A DNA stretch of 35,029 bases from Oscillospiraceae bacterium (GTDB lineage: Bacteria; Bacillota; Clostridia; Oscillospirales; Acutalibacteraceae): the NCBI GenBank assembly GCA_015065925.1, contig SVPL01000026.1, forward strand, positions 1 to 35,029. The letters run 5' to 3'. How positions within the stretch are numbered: the stretch's first letter is position 1; every line of letters begins with the position of its first letter. The position numbers and the translations under genes are program-made. The notes below the pieces were generated by a model. The model searched no databases, had not been told where the DNA came from, and worked only from the letters and a program-made list of their open reading frames with translations. Below are positions 16,529 to 25,266 of the stretch, piece by piece.

Positions 16529-17017
16529 ATGTTATTGTTTAACTGCTACACAGTATCTTTTTTTGGACACAGGTACATTGAAAATCCCCTTGCTTTGCAA
16601 AGAATTTTAGAAAAACTCATAGAAAAAATTATTGACGAAAATGAATGTGTAGATTTTTTGGTAGGTCGTAATGGAGATTTTGATATTGTGGCATCTTCAG
16701 CAGTGCGTCGTGTGCAAAAAAATTACCGTGACGACAATAGCTATTTAGTGTTGAACTTGCCTTACGAAACGGCAGAATACAAAAATAATACAAAATATTT
16801 TGAAGAATATTATAATGATGTAAGGATTTCCTTTTCGGCAGAATTAGCCCACCCAAAAAGGGCAATTGAAACAAGAAATTTTGAAATGATAGATATGTCG
16901 AATTTGGTTATTTGCTATGTCACTAATAATAAAGGCGGTGCATATAAAGCAATGAAATACGCCCAAAAAACCGACAAAAAAATAATTAATATTGCAAATT
17001 ATGAAAATAAAATATAA
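16529..17017 (+). CDS. SLOG/DUF1273-like Rossmann-fold protein
   Basis: 162 residues from ATG 16529. The pattern fits the SLOG superfamily (YpsA/LOG-like): an N-terminal beta strand with SFFGHR, then VDFLVGRNGDFDIVASSAV (glycine-rich loop and acidic turn), LVLNLPYE, and near the end MIDMSNLVICYVTNNKGGAY plus KKIINIAN. SLOG proteins bind nucleotides or nucleotide-derived ligands, and several act in phage defence or signalling; the function of this one is not known. Only a short GGGG lies before the ATG, so translation initiation is unusual; the in-frame TTG at 16520 is an alternative. It comes right after a structured RNA and terminator, and converges on a HepT/MntA module. Confidence 0.65.
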   Translation: MLLFNCYTVSFFGHRYIENPLALQRILEKLIEKIIDENECVDFLVGRNGDFDIVASSAVRRVQKNYRDDNSYLVLNLPYETAEYKNNTKYFEEYYNDVRISFSAELAHPKRAIETRNFEMIDMSNLVICYVTNNKGGAYKAMKYAQKTDKKIINIANYENKI

Positions 17018-17021
17018 TTTT

Positions 17022-17067
17022 TAACAAAAAACTCCCCCTGCTTTTGATGTTTTTCAAAAGCAGGGGG
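17022..17067 (-). terminator. Terminator of the hepT-mntA operon
   Basis: A 14-bp perfect stem with arms 17034-17047 (CCCCCTGCTTTTGA) and 17054-17067. On the minus strand it is followed by AGTTTTTTG. It also lies just after the convergent SLOG gene, but the plus strand lacks a T run. Confidence 0.85.
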
Positions 17068-17073
17068 TTATAG

Positions 17074-17418
17074 TTATAAACCTAATTTATTTTCACAAAA
17101 TTTTTTTAACTCAGGAACTGAATCCTCAATAGTTTCCCAAACAATCTCATAATCAATATGACCATATTCGTGAGCAACAATATTCCTCATTCCTCTGATT
17201 TCTCGCCAAGGAATATCTTTATTATCAGTTTTAAAATTTTCCGAAAGATTATTAGCAAGTTCGCCTATCTGCATTAAGCACAAGCAAACTGAATTTTTGT
17301 AAACCGAGTTGATTTTAAATATTTCATAATTTTGATTAAACATATTATGCGCCTCATCAATTTGGAGGCAATATTTATAAATTTTTTCAATGATATTAAG
17401 ATCGCGGTCAAGCTTCAT
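17074..17418 (-). CDS. hepT: HepT-like toxin, HEPN domain (DUF86)
   Basis: A 114-residue all-alpha HEPN protein. The RNase motif RX4HXY is present as R78-N-I-V-A-H83-E-Y85. In the MntA/HepT (type VII) toxin-antitoxin system HepT cuts RNA, and MntA silences it by adding AMP to the tyrosine of this motif. Both the histidine and the tyrosine are kept, so the module looks active. The gene starts within the last codons of mntA (11-nt overlap) and is followed by a strong terminator. Confidence 0.88.
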   Translation of the reverse strand: MKLDRDLNIIEKIYKYCLQIDEAHNMFNQNYEIFKINSVYKNSVCLCLMQIGELANNLSENFKTDNKDIPWREIRGMRNIVAHEYGHIDYEIVWETIEDSVPELKKFCENKLGL

Positions 17419-17710
17419 AAACTAAAACCTCCTCATTAGCAATCATATTTAAAAATTCAGGCTCAAGGCTACCTGTTGTTAAAACATCAAGTTCTTTTTC
17501 AAAACATTCTTCTAAATCGGCATATAAACCGCCTAATGCAAAAAGCCCTCTTAAACTGCCTTTATCAATTCTAAAATCAAGGTCACTGGAAGGTGTTGCT
17601 TCTCCCCTTGCATATGAACCAAAGAGGAATACTCTTTGAACTCCATATGACTTAGCAATTGGCTCAACAATTGCTTTGATTTCATCAATTGTATAAATTC
17701 TATCGCTCAT
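17408..17710 (-). CDS. mntA: MntA-like antitoxin nucleotidyltransferase
   Basis: A minimal nucleotidyltransferase of 100 residues. The catalytic motif GSX10DXD is complete: G31-S32 and D43-x-D45. A third carboxylate is likely in KELDVL further on. It is expected to transfer AMP from ATP to the tyrosine of HepT and so neutralise it. AAGGAGG lies upstream of the ATG. It is the first gene of the two-gene unit; no clear promoter is visible in the AT-rich 70 bp before it. Confidence 0.88.
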   Translation of the reverse strand: MSDRIYTIDEIKAIVEPIAKSYGVQRVFLFGSYARGEATPSSDLDFRIDKGSLRGLFALGGLYADLEECFEKELDVLTTGSLEPEFLNMIANEEVLVYEA

Positions 17711-17780
17711 AAAGTTTCCTCCTTCGTTATCACTAAAACAATTTTAACACAATTTTAAAAATTAATCAACATAGAAATAA

Positions 17781-18497
17781 TTACAACTCATTTATTATAA
17801 ACTGCTGAACATCCTCCACCGTTTTTGCGCCATTAAAGGTAAAATCCTTTGCGGTGGTGGGGATGAAAACGCGGTCTGCCCGTTCAAACATTGGAAAATC
17901 GCCTTTAGTATCACCAAAGGCAATAACCTCACCCGTTATGCCGAATTTTTTTATTAAAAAGTCGGTAGCAACCCCTTTGTCGGAGGATTTATTGCAAAAT
18001 TCAAGGTACTCTGCATCCTCATAACAAATTCTGAGTCCCTTTTGCTCTGCAAGCTTTTTAAGCTGGGAAACATCTTCTGAAAGGGGATTATTTTTTACAA
18101 AAATCAGCTTGTAAATCTCCTCACCAAAAAGGCGCTTTTTTGCCATAACATCATCTGTTATGGGTACATTGCGTTCCCTGAGGGCCGCAAATGGTTTGAG
18201 GGTGTTTGTATTTGCCTTGTGGCAGATTTCGTTTGCCTTTATGGCACAAACGGGATTTTTGTAAAGAAGGCAGTTTTTATACATTATCTGCGCACCGTCA
18301 TTACAAATAAATACGGTGCGGTTTATAAGGGGAGCAAGCAGTTTTTTTAAGGTTCCGTAAGGGCGCCCGCTGTTAACTGCAAAATAAGTCCCCCTATTGG
18401 TAAGATTTATAATTTTTTGTATAAATTCCTTTGAAAGCTCCTGCTTTTCTTTTGGAAAAAGAGTGCCGTCAAAATCGGTTAAAATAAGCTGTGGCAT
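17781..18497 (-). CDS. Cof-type HAD-IIB phosphatase
   Basis: A 238-residue haloacid dehalogenase-like hydrolase. Motif I is DFDGTL (D8, D10), motif II has the serine in NSGRPYG, motif III the lysine in NKSSDKG, and motif IV is GDTKGDFPMF. The cap domain (about 80-175) is of the Cof type. It probably removes phosphate from a sugar phosphate or cofactor; the substrate is unknown. The start codon overlaps the tex stop by one base, so the two are co-translated. Confidence 0.88.
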   Translation of the reverse strand: MPQLILTDFDGTLFPKEKQELSKEFIQKIINLTNRGTYFAVNSGRPYGTLKKLLAPLINRTVFICNDGAQIMYKNCLLYKNPVCAIKANEICHKANTNTLKPFAALRERNVPITDDVMAKKRLFGEEIYKLIFVKNNPLSEDVSQLKKLAEQKGLRICYEDAEYLEFCNKSSDKGVATDFLIKKFGITGEVIAFGDTKGDFPMFERADRVFIPTTAKDFTFNGAKTVEDVQQFIINEL

Positions 18498-20647
18498 TAG
18501 TTTTTCACCTGCTTAATACTAAGAGAAATGCGTTTTTTGGCTACATCTACACCAATAACCATAACCTTTACAAGGTCGCCAACGGTTAACACCTCGCTGG
18601 GATGCTTAATAAAGCGGTTGCAGATTTCAGAAATATGAACAAGTCCGTCCTGATGGACACCAATATCCACAAACACACCAAAATCAATAACATTTCTAAC
18701 GGTGCCGTCTAAAATCATACCCTCTTTAAGGTCGTTCATATCCATAATATCGCTTCGAAGCATTGGTTTAACAAGCTCATCACGGGGATCGCGACCGGGT
18801 TTTTGAAGCTCCTTTGCAATATCCTTAACGGTGGGTACACCAACCGAGCAAAGCTCTGCCATTTTATCTACGCCAAAGGCTTCAAGCTTCGACTCCAAAT
18901 CGCCCAAATTACCGTCGGCAACATCCTTGGGAGTAAAGCCTAGATTTTTAAGCATAATTTCGGCGGCTTCATAGCTTTCGGGGTGAACACCTGTGTTATC
19001 CAAAATGTTTTTACCCCCAACAACACGCAAAAAGCCTGCGCACTGGGTAAAGGCTTTAGGCCCTAGCTTTGAAACCTTTAAAAGGGTTTTCCTATCCTTA
19101 AATTCGCCGTTTTCCTCACGGTGAGCAACTATATTTTTAGCAATTGAAGCGTTGAGTCCCGAAACACGGGTGAGCAAGCTGGGAGAAGCGGTGTTAAGGT
19201 CAACACCAACGGCGTTAACGCAGTCCTCCACAACACCTGTCAGGGTTTCATTCAGTCTTGCTTCGGGCATATCGTGTTGATACTGACCAACACCTATGGA
19301 TTTAGGATCGATTTTAACAAGCTCTGCCAAGGGGTCCTGAAGTCGGCGGGCAATGGAAACGGCGCTTCTGAGAGATACATCAAAATCGGGGAACTCCTCT
19401 GCACCCAGCTTGGATGCCGAATAAACCGAGGCTCCCGCCTCATTAACCATCATATACTGAACGCCTTCGTGCTCCTTAATAAGCTCGGAAATAAAAATTT
19501 CCGACTCCTTAGATGCGGTGCCGTTACCAACTGCAATGGCGGTAATTCCGTGTTTTTTTATAAGGGCAGATAGCTTCGCGGCGGCTTCTTCCTTTTTATT
19601 GTGAGGTGGTGTGGGATAAACAACGGTGGTATCAAGCACCTTGCCGGTACCGTCTACAACGGCGATTTTACAACCTGTGCGGTAGGCGGGGTCAAAGCCC
19701 AAAGTAACCCTATCCTTAACGGGGGGTTGCATTAAAAGTGGCTTTAGATTGGCGCCGAACATTTTTATTGCCTGTTCGCTTGCCATTTCGGTAAGATTAG
19801 ACCTTATTTCACGCTCAACCGAGGGAAAAATAAGTCGGCTATAGGAATCTTCTGCAACAGCCAAATAAAATGCGTTGTATTCTGCCTCACCCTCGGGCAG
19901 ACGGTTAAGCAAAATTCTAAGAGCCTCGCCCTCATCAATCTCCACAGAAACCTTTAAAAACTTTTCCTTTTCGCCGCGATTTATGGCTAGAATACGGTGG
20001 CTTTGAATTTTGTGAACAGGCTCGGAAAATTCATAATACTGCCTATAAACGCTGTCCTCCTCGGTAGCCGCTTTAGAAGAAATAAATCCGCGTTTATTAA
20101 TAAGCTCCTTTAAAAGACGACGGATTTCGGCGTTATCCGAAAGTTGCTCGGCAATAATATCGTTAGCGCCTGCAAGGGCGTCCTCTACGGTGTTAACTTC
20201 CTTTTCCTCGTCAATAAAATCGGCGGCAATTTCGGCAAGGGTTTTGCCCTCTCCACCTGCTAAAATAAGCTCTGCCAAAGGCTCTAAGCCTTTTTCCTTT
20301 GCAATGGTAGCGCGGGTACGGCGCTTTTGCTTGTACGGACGGTATAAATCCTCAACCTCTGCCAAGGTAACGGCGGCTTCAATTTGTTCCTTAAGCTCGT
20401 CGGTTAGTTTTCCCTGCTCCTCAATAGAGGAAAGAACCTCGGTTTTTCTTTGCTCTAAATTTCTTAAATACTGAACTCTATCGACTAAGGTTCTTATCAT
20501 CTGGTCATCCATAGAGCCGTGCATTTCCTTGCGGTAACGGGCAATAAAGGGAACGGTGTTACCGTCATCAAGCAGGGTTATTATGTTTTGCACATAGTCC
20601 TCACGAAGGGATAATTCTTTTGCAACTGCTGTTACAATATTTTGCAT
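18497..20647 (-). CDS. tex: Tex, RNA-binding transcription accessory protein
   Basis: A 716-residue Tex/YqgF-type protein. It has the N-terminal Tex helical domain (DGNTVPFIARYRKE near residue 30), a YqgF/RNase H-like domain (VTLGFDPAYRTGCKIAVVDG, about 322-341), helix-hairpin-helix repeats (LNTASPSLLTRVSGL) and a C-terminal S1 RNA-binding domain (about 640-713). It acts on nucleic acids during transcription; the exact role is not settled. I start at 20647 because AAGGAG stands 9 nt upstream; the longer in-frame version from 20713 would run through the promoter (20685-20713). Confidence 0.93.
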   Translation of the reverse strand: MQNIVTAVAKELSLREDYVQNIITLLDDGNTVPFIARYRKEMHGSMDDQMIRTLVDRVQYLRNLEQRKTEVLSSIEEQGKLTDELKEQIEAAVTLAEVEDLYRPYKQKRRTRATIAKEKGLEPLAELILAGGEGKTLAEIAADFIDEEKEVNTVEDALAGANDIIAEQLSDNAEIRRLLKELINKRGFISSKAATEEDSVYRQYYEFSEPVHKIQSHRILAINRGEKEKFLKVSVEIDEGEALRILLNRLPEGEAEYNAFYLAVAEDSYSRLIFPSVEREIRSNLTEMASEQAIKMFGANLKPLLMQPPVKDRVTLGFDPAYRTGCKIAVVDGTGKVLDTTVVYPTPPHNKKEEAAAKLSALIKKHGITAIAVGNGTASKESEIFISELIKEHEGVQYMMVNEAGASVYSASKLGAEEFPDFDVSLRSAVSIARRLQDPLAELVKIDPKSIGVGQYQHDMPEARLNETLTGVVEDCVNAVGVDLNTASPSLLTRVSGLNASIAKNIVAHREENGEFKDRKTLLKVSKLGPKAFTQCAGFLRVVGGKNILDNTGVHPESYEAAEIMLKNLGFTPKDVADGNLGDLESKLEAFGVDKMAELCSVGVPTVKDIAKELQKPGRDPRDELVKPMLRSDIMDMNDLKEGMILDGTVRNVIDFGVFVDIGVHQDGLVHISEICNRFIKHPSEVLTVGDLVKVMVIGVDVAKKRISLSIKQVKN

Positions 20648-20684
20648 AAATTTTTTCTCCTTAACACATTTTTTCACATTATAC

Positions 20685-20713
20685 ATTATACAGCAAAATG
20701 TCAGTATTGTCAA
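20685..20713 (-). promoter_or_regulatory. Promoter of tex-HAD
   Basis: Minus strand TTGACA (20713-20708), a 17-nt spacer and TATAAT (20690-20685), both perfect. A second TATAAT follows 7 bp downstream. Confidence 0.88.
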
Positions 20714-20736
20714 ATTAACTTACCGCAGAAAAATTG

Positions 20737-20815
20737 AAACGCGTAGGGAACAACCAATGTGTTGTTCCGTATAATTATCACATTTTTTAGGAACGGCACG
20801 CTGGCCGTTCCCTAC
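20737..20815. repeat. Palindromic dispersed repeat A, copy 2 (79 bp)
   Basis: Same orientation and length as the copy at 15940-16018, with one difference (TATCACAT instead of TACCACAT). The 9-bp terminal inverted repeats and both inner hairpins are kept. Confidence 0.9.
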
Positions 20816-20840
20816 ATCTGTTTAATACAATTTCATCTTC

Positions 20841-20962
20841 AAACCCCAATTTACTTGTGACCTTCCGGGCGCGGAACGAGACTAAGCCAATCGCATAAAA
20901 CCATCCCGCAATAAAAACGCCTAGCGTTCAAACCCCAATTTATCTGTAACCTTTCGGTCACG
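20841..20962. repeat. Direct repeat B, one full and one partial unit
   Basis: Unit 20841-20929 matches the 89-bp units at 16044-16221 almost base for base. A second unit begins at 20930 and fades after about 33 bp, where the text changes to CTTTCGGTCACGGG. The order repeat A then repeat B is the same as after mtaB. Confidence 0.88.
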
Positions 20963-21024
20963 GGAAGATAAAAATTATTCATTATTCATTCGAAAATCCG
21001 TTCTTTTTTAATGAATAATAAAGA

Positions 21025-21058
21025 CGAAAATCCGCCCACTTTCGTGAACGGATTTTCG
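21025..21058 (-). terminator. Hairpin after the large secreted protein gene
   Basis: CGAAAATCCG (21025-21034) and CGGATTTTCG (21049-21058) form a 10-bp stem. On the minus strand it is followed by TCTTTATT, only a weak T run. It is likely a terminator for the gene ending at 21151. The same CGAAAATCCG also occurs at about 20992, and a 10-bp inverted repeat ATTATTCATT/AATGAATAAT surrounds that copy. Confidence 0.4.
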
Positions 21059-21150
21059 TTTGGGTAGGGAGATATATGATATAAGACTTTATCAAAAATT
21101 ATATATCACTCGCCAAAATATTAGTATTTAATATCCTTGAATGTCAGTGT

Positions 21151-24100
21151 TTATTTACCAAGGATATTGGTATTTAAATAATCGCGGATTTCTGCGGTTT
21201 CAAGGTTGTTATCTACAATATACTGTGCAACAGCCGAAACGCTTGCAACCTGCTCATCGCCGTAAACATAGGCATAAGAACCGTCGGCAAACTGAACCTT
21301 TGCATAAGCTCTGGTAACATAGTTAGAAGAATAGTTATCTTCACTAATACCAACAAGCACGCCTGTGAAATCTATGTTGTACAAATCCTTTGCAAAAGCA
21401 ACATCTGTGCCGTCCTCTGCCTTGTAGGCAACACCTACTTTAAGTCTGCAGCCTACTGTACCGCCTGTTTTGGTGTATTCATAGGTGCCATCGGTGAGGT
21501 TTTCTACTGTAAGAGCGCCAACCTTGTAATCTTCCTTAATGGCAAGAGTACCATATTCAACAACCCTTGCGTAGTTGCCAAGATGTGTTAAGGCATCTAC
21601 AGAAATGGTATTCTTAAAGCGGAGTCCCTGAACGCCTGTGGTACGGATTGCAGTACCCTTAAAGCCTACGCTATTCTCGGCAAGCTCTACTGCATCGCTA
21701 TGAGCGTAAAGTACAAATCCATCAATAAATGCGCTTACGGGAGTATTTGCAGTAATGGAAATATTGTGAGTTTCAGCAGTAGCGGTAAATGTGAAAATAA
21801 GTTTTGTAAAGGTATCGCTATCATATTTTGCGGTAGCACCCATAGAAATAGGATTAACCATAAAGCCGTCGTTATTTTCGTATTTGCCTAACTCACTATC
21901 GTCGCCAGGTCTGCCGTATAATGCAATTGAAAGGTTTTCTTTTTCGCCGCCTGCGGTAAAGGAGAAGTTACCTCTTGTAGCATCGGCAGAGTTGTGTCTT
22001 GTGTAGATTACTACGTCGTATCTTTCACCAACCTTGGTTGCAAATGCAGGTGATGTGAATACGTCGCCTTCTGCCACAGGATTTAAAATACCTACGTTAT
22101 TGCCCAAATATTTTGCAAAACCTGCAATTGCAGTACTAGCAATATTTGTTGTTGTAACGGTTGCACCGTTGGTTGCGGTCCAGCCGTCTGCACCATTTTC
22201 AAAATCACTTATATAAACTGTTTTGCACTCGGTAAGAACTACGTTATCAACTGCGAAGTACATACCTGCGGTTGCGGTTGTGTTACTACCAAAGGCAACA
22301 ACTGCTTCGGTAACGTTACCGCTGTTAAATTCAACTTTGTAACGTTGCCACTCGCCATTGTTTTCTATGATTGCATAGGAAGCGGGACTTACTACGTTTG
22401 CAGCGCCTCCGGCAACGGTTACGCCATGGCTTCCGGTCATACGCTTAATAACTGCGCCGTATACAGGTACTGCATTTCCACTTACGATATTATTCTTTGC
22501 CAGAAATTCCAAGGTATAATCGGTATTGGGTTTAAGGGTTACAAACTGACCAAAGGTTCTAACATAGCCTTCTGAGGGAACGGTTGCTAATGCATAAGCG
22601 CTTCCAACAAAATCGGGGTCCTCATCAGTTGCGGTGGCAAGGGCGAACATATTAACACCTGTGCCTACCTTACCCCAAACGCCTTCTTCATCACTACCTG
22701 TAAGATTGGTGGTAAGCTTAAGGTTATCCGAATTTTCAAAATCGCCGTTTACTACGCTGTATACGGGGGGATAAACTATTTTATATTTTGCAACAAGAGT
22801 TACATTTTCATCAGCAACAAATGTGTAGGCTTCACTAGTAGAAACAACTGCATCACCGTTATACCAGCCTAAGAACTCATAGCCCTCTTTTTCGGGAGTA
22901 GCGGTAACTGTAACGCTTTCACCCTTAAGTGCGGTTGCGGCGGTTGCGGTGCCGTTTTCAGCGGAAACGCTAACAGTCACAACATCCTTAGTGTTGTAAA
23001 TTTTAACATTATCTATCTGCCATTCAAAGGTACAGGAATTATCATAATAACCAATAACAGCCTTAACCTCTACTGCGGTATCACCGGTATTAGTGTAGGT
23101 CTTTTTGGCTAAATTCCAATAGAACATTTGATTTACCTCGGTAGCTACACCGGGTGTATATGACTGATAGCTGTTACCTGCAAGGGAGGTGAAGGCAGAA
23201 CCGCCTAAGTTCGTTTGCGAAGCTTCGATAAAGCCGTAACGGTAGAAGCCGTTATTATCGCCCGTATTTGTTTCACCTGTTTTGTAAACAATTCTGGAGT
23301 CGAACTCAAGCACAATGCTTTCGCCGGGCTGAACTGTAATTACATCAGAGGCTAAGGAACGTCTTGTAGAGGGAACGGTTTTAGCATATGTATTGCCGTT
23401 TGCATCTACAGCCTTTTCAAAGTGCTTATCGCCGTTTACTACAACACCCCAAGCATCAGCAATGCTCCAAGAGTCATCCTCAAAATCGCCGTTGACTGCA
23501 AGGTTGGCTGAGGTTCTTGTAAACTGTGCAACATAAGCTGCACCTGCTGTTGCGGTAACTGTACGGGTAGCAGAGGCTTCGCCGTCGCTCCAGCCTGCAA
23601 ACTCAAAGCCTTCTTTTGCTACTGCGGTAAGGGTTAACACCTCACCTGTAACATAAACTGTTTTTGTGCCGGTTACACTACCACCTCTTTGGGCGGTAAC
23701 GGTCATTTCACAAACATCAGCTTTATCATAAGAAGCAATGTTATCTATATACCAATCAGAGGTACATTCATTATTGTACATACCCAAAACAATATTAGCC
23801 TCGGTATCGGCTGAATTATGGGTATACTCATAGGTAAACTCTTTCCAGGTACCACGCTCTGAAGAAGTGGTATTATTATATACGCTATAGAAAGCACCTG
23901 AAACAAAGTTTGCGCCGCCTAAAGCGGTAGCGCCGGGGATTAAAAATCCTACACGGTAGAAGTTTGTACCGTTGCCTTCAACGGCAGCAGCTATATAAGA
24001 GTTGAATTTTAAAACATAGGTATGGCCCTGCTTTAAGGTAATGGTGTTTTTAGAAACCATAGATGTGCCTTTTGCACCCTCGGCATAGGCTACGGTGTTG

Positions 24101-25038
24101 TTAGCATTCTCGGGATCAGCTGCTTCTAAAAATACATTGTGACCTGAAACTGAGGTCCAATAATCGGAAAGAACCCAATCCTCCGACTCAAAATCGCCGT
24201 TGGGAACAAAATCGGCGCTGTTTTTGGTGAAGTTAGCGGTATAGGTTGCGTTAGCGGTTGCCGTAAAGCTACGGGTAGCGTTAAGGTCGCCGTCGCTCCA
24301 GCCCTCAAAGGTGTAGCCGCTTTTTGCAGTTGCGGTAAGGGTAACGGTATCGCCATTAGATACAACTCCGCCACCTGTAACAGTACCGCCTACGGTAGCA
24401 ACAGCATCAATGGTAATAACACTGTTTTTAGCATAAACCGCAACATTATCCATATAAAAAAGTCTGATGTTGCTGTCGCCACCGGAGTTACCGCCAATTA
24501 TAAGATGATAAATACCATCAGCAGAAACAGTAAACTCAAGGGTATACTCTTTCCAGTAATTGGTAGCATCTAAATAGGTGTAGGCAATTGCATTACTAAC
24601 AGAAATAGAATTTACCGAAGTATTATAAATACCTGCTGAGAATAGATTACCTGCATCCGACTTTGCAATAAAGCTAAGAACATAATCACCTGCGGTGAGC
24701 TCAAGTATTTGACCAAATCCACGGATGTAGTTACCGTCTGCGGTAACACCCGATTTTAAATACTGGTTACCATTAAGCTCTACGCTGTCCTCACTGCTAT
24801 AGTTAGCAGATGTAACAAGCTCCATTCTGGTAACGCCCGAACTGAAACGGCCCCAAGTTTGGGTTTGGGTTGCGCCACCTGTACCAAAATTAAGAATGGT
24901 ACCCGAAAAATCGGCGTTTTCAAATCCGCCGTCACCAACATAGTTGGTTACACCCTCGGCAGAAACGGTCATTCCGCCAAAGGCCGCAGTTATTACCATA
25001 ACAACTGCAAGCAAAACTGAAATAAGTTTTTTGCTCAT
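21151..25038 (-). CDS. Large secreted modular protein with CBM-like and InlB-type repeat domains
   Basis: 1295 residues with an N-terminal signal peptide (ISVLLAVVMVITAAFG, ending near VSAEG). A jelly-roll, carbohydrate-binding-like module recurs, each opening with a NGDFE-type strand and closing with an IDN-type strand: about 35-205, 280-440, 515-700, 775-945, and a more diverged one at 946-1095. Between the first four lie three InlB/Listeria-Bacteroides-type repeats of about 65 residues (AKSGYTFEGWSDG, AKEGFEFAGWSDG, EKEGYEFLGWYNG). The last 200 residues (GIRF-like LRFKNTISV) form a separate domain. No catalytic domain, dockerin, LPXTG or C-terminal TM helix is seen. The protein probably binds polysaccharide or another surface. 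GGAGG 8 nt before ATG 25038 fixes the start. It lies downstream of a sigma/anti-sigma pair. Confidence 0.82.
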   Translation of the reverse strand: MSKKLISVLLAVVMVITAAFGGMTVSAEGVTNYVGDGGFENADFSGTILNFGTGGATQTQTWGRFSSGVTRMELVTSANYSSEDSVELNGNQYLKSGVTADGNYIRGFGQILELTAGDYVLSFIAKSDAGNLFSAGIYNTSVNSISVSNAIAYTYLDATNYWKEYTLEFTVSADGIYHLIIGGNSGGDSNIRLFYMDNVAVYAKNSVITIDAVATVGGTVTGGGVVSNGDTVTLTATAKSGYTFEGWSDGDLNATRSFTATANATYTANFTKNSADFVPNGDFESEDWVLSDYWTSVSGHNVFLEAADPENANNTVAYAEGAKGTSMVSKNTITLKQGHTYVLKFNSYIAAAVEGNGTNFYRVGFLIPGATALGGANFVSGAFYSVYNNTTSSERGTWKEFTYEYTHNSADTEANIVLGMYNNECTSDWYIDNIASYDKADVCEMTVTAQRGGSVTGTKTVYVTGEVLTLTAVAKEGFEFAGWSDGEASATRTVTATAGAAYVAQFTRTSANLAVNGDFEDDSWSIADAWGVVVNGDKHFEKAVDANGNTYAKTVPSTRRSLASDVITVQPGESIVLEFDSRIVYKTGETNTGDNNGFYRYGFIEASQTNLGGSAFTSLAGNSYQSYTPGVATEVNQMFYWNLAKKTYTNTGDTAVEVKAVIGYYDNSCTFEWQIDNVKIYNTKDVVTVSVSAENGTATAATALKGESVTVTATPEKEGYEFLGWYNGDAVVSTSEAYTFVADENVTLVAKYKIVYPPVYSVVNGDFENSDNLKLTTNLTGSDEEGVWGKVGTGVNMFALATATDEDPDFVGSAYALATVPSEGYVRTFGQFVTLKPNTDYTLEFLAKNNIVSGNAVPVYGAVIKRMTGSHGVTVAGGAANVVSPASYAIIENNGEWQRYKVEFNSGNVTEAVVAFGSNTTATAGMYFAVDNVVLTECKTVYISDFENGADGWTATNGATVTTTNIASTAIAGFAKYLGNNVGILNPVAEGDVFTSPAFATKVGERYDVVIYTRHNSADATRGNFSFTAGGEKENLSIALYGRPGDDSELGKYENNDGFMVNPISMGATAKYDSDTFTKLIFTFTATAETHNISITANTPVSAFIDGFVLYAHSDAVELAENSVGFKGTAIRTTGVQGLRFKNTISVDALTHLGNYARVVEYGTLAIKEDYKVGALTVENLTDGTYEYTKTGGTVGCRLKVGVAYKAEDGTDVAFAKDLYNIDFTGVLVGISEDNYSSNYVTRAYAKVQFADGSYAYVYGDEQVASVSAVAQYIVDNNLETAEIRDYLNTNILGK

Positions 25039-25120
25039 AAATAATACCTCCATTTTTATTTTTTGGCAAAAGTGCTAAAATAAAGCCACTTTCACCAATG
25101 CTTACATTATATTTTTACTA

Positions 25121-25167
25121 CAAAAACACCCCTTTTGTCAAGGCTTTGAAAACCTTGAAAAAGGGGT
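25121..25167 (-). terminator. Terminator of the sigma/anti-sigma operon
   Basis: Arms 25128-25143 and 25153-25167 form a 15-bp stem with one bulged base. On the minus strand GTTTTTG follows. The hairpin separates the anti-sigma gene from the secreted protein gene, so that gene probably has its own promoter, perhaps around the TATAAT at about 25110 (minus strand). Confidence 0.65.
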
Positions 25168-25266
25168 TAAATGTTTATTTATGACATATATTTTGCAAAA
25201 AAGCCGTTGTTTAGGCTATTTCCCTTTAAAAATAATGTTTATTTTTACCATATATTTTTTGGTTAT

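Noticed and set aside
18497..20713. Longer tex product starting at 20713
   Set aside because: It would translate through the perfect promoter at 20685-20713, while AAGGAG sits at the right distance from ATG 20647.
21151..25038. Glycoside hydrolase call for the large secreted protein
   Set aside because: Only binding-type and repeat modules are visible; no catalytic barrel or acid pair can be identified.
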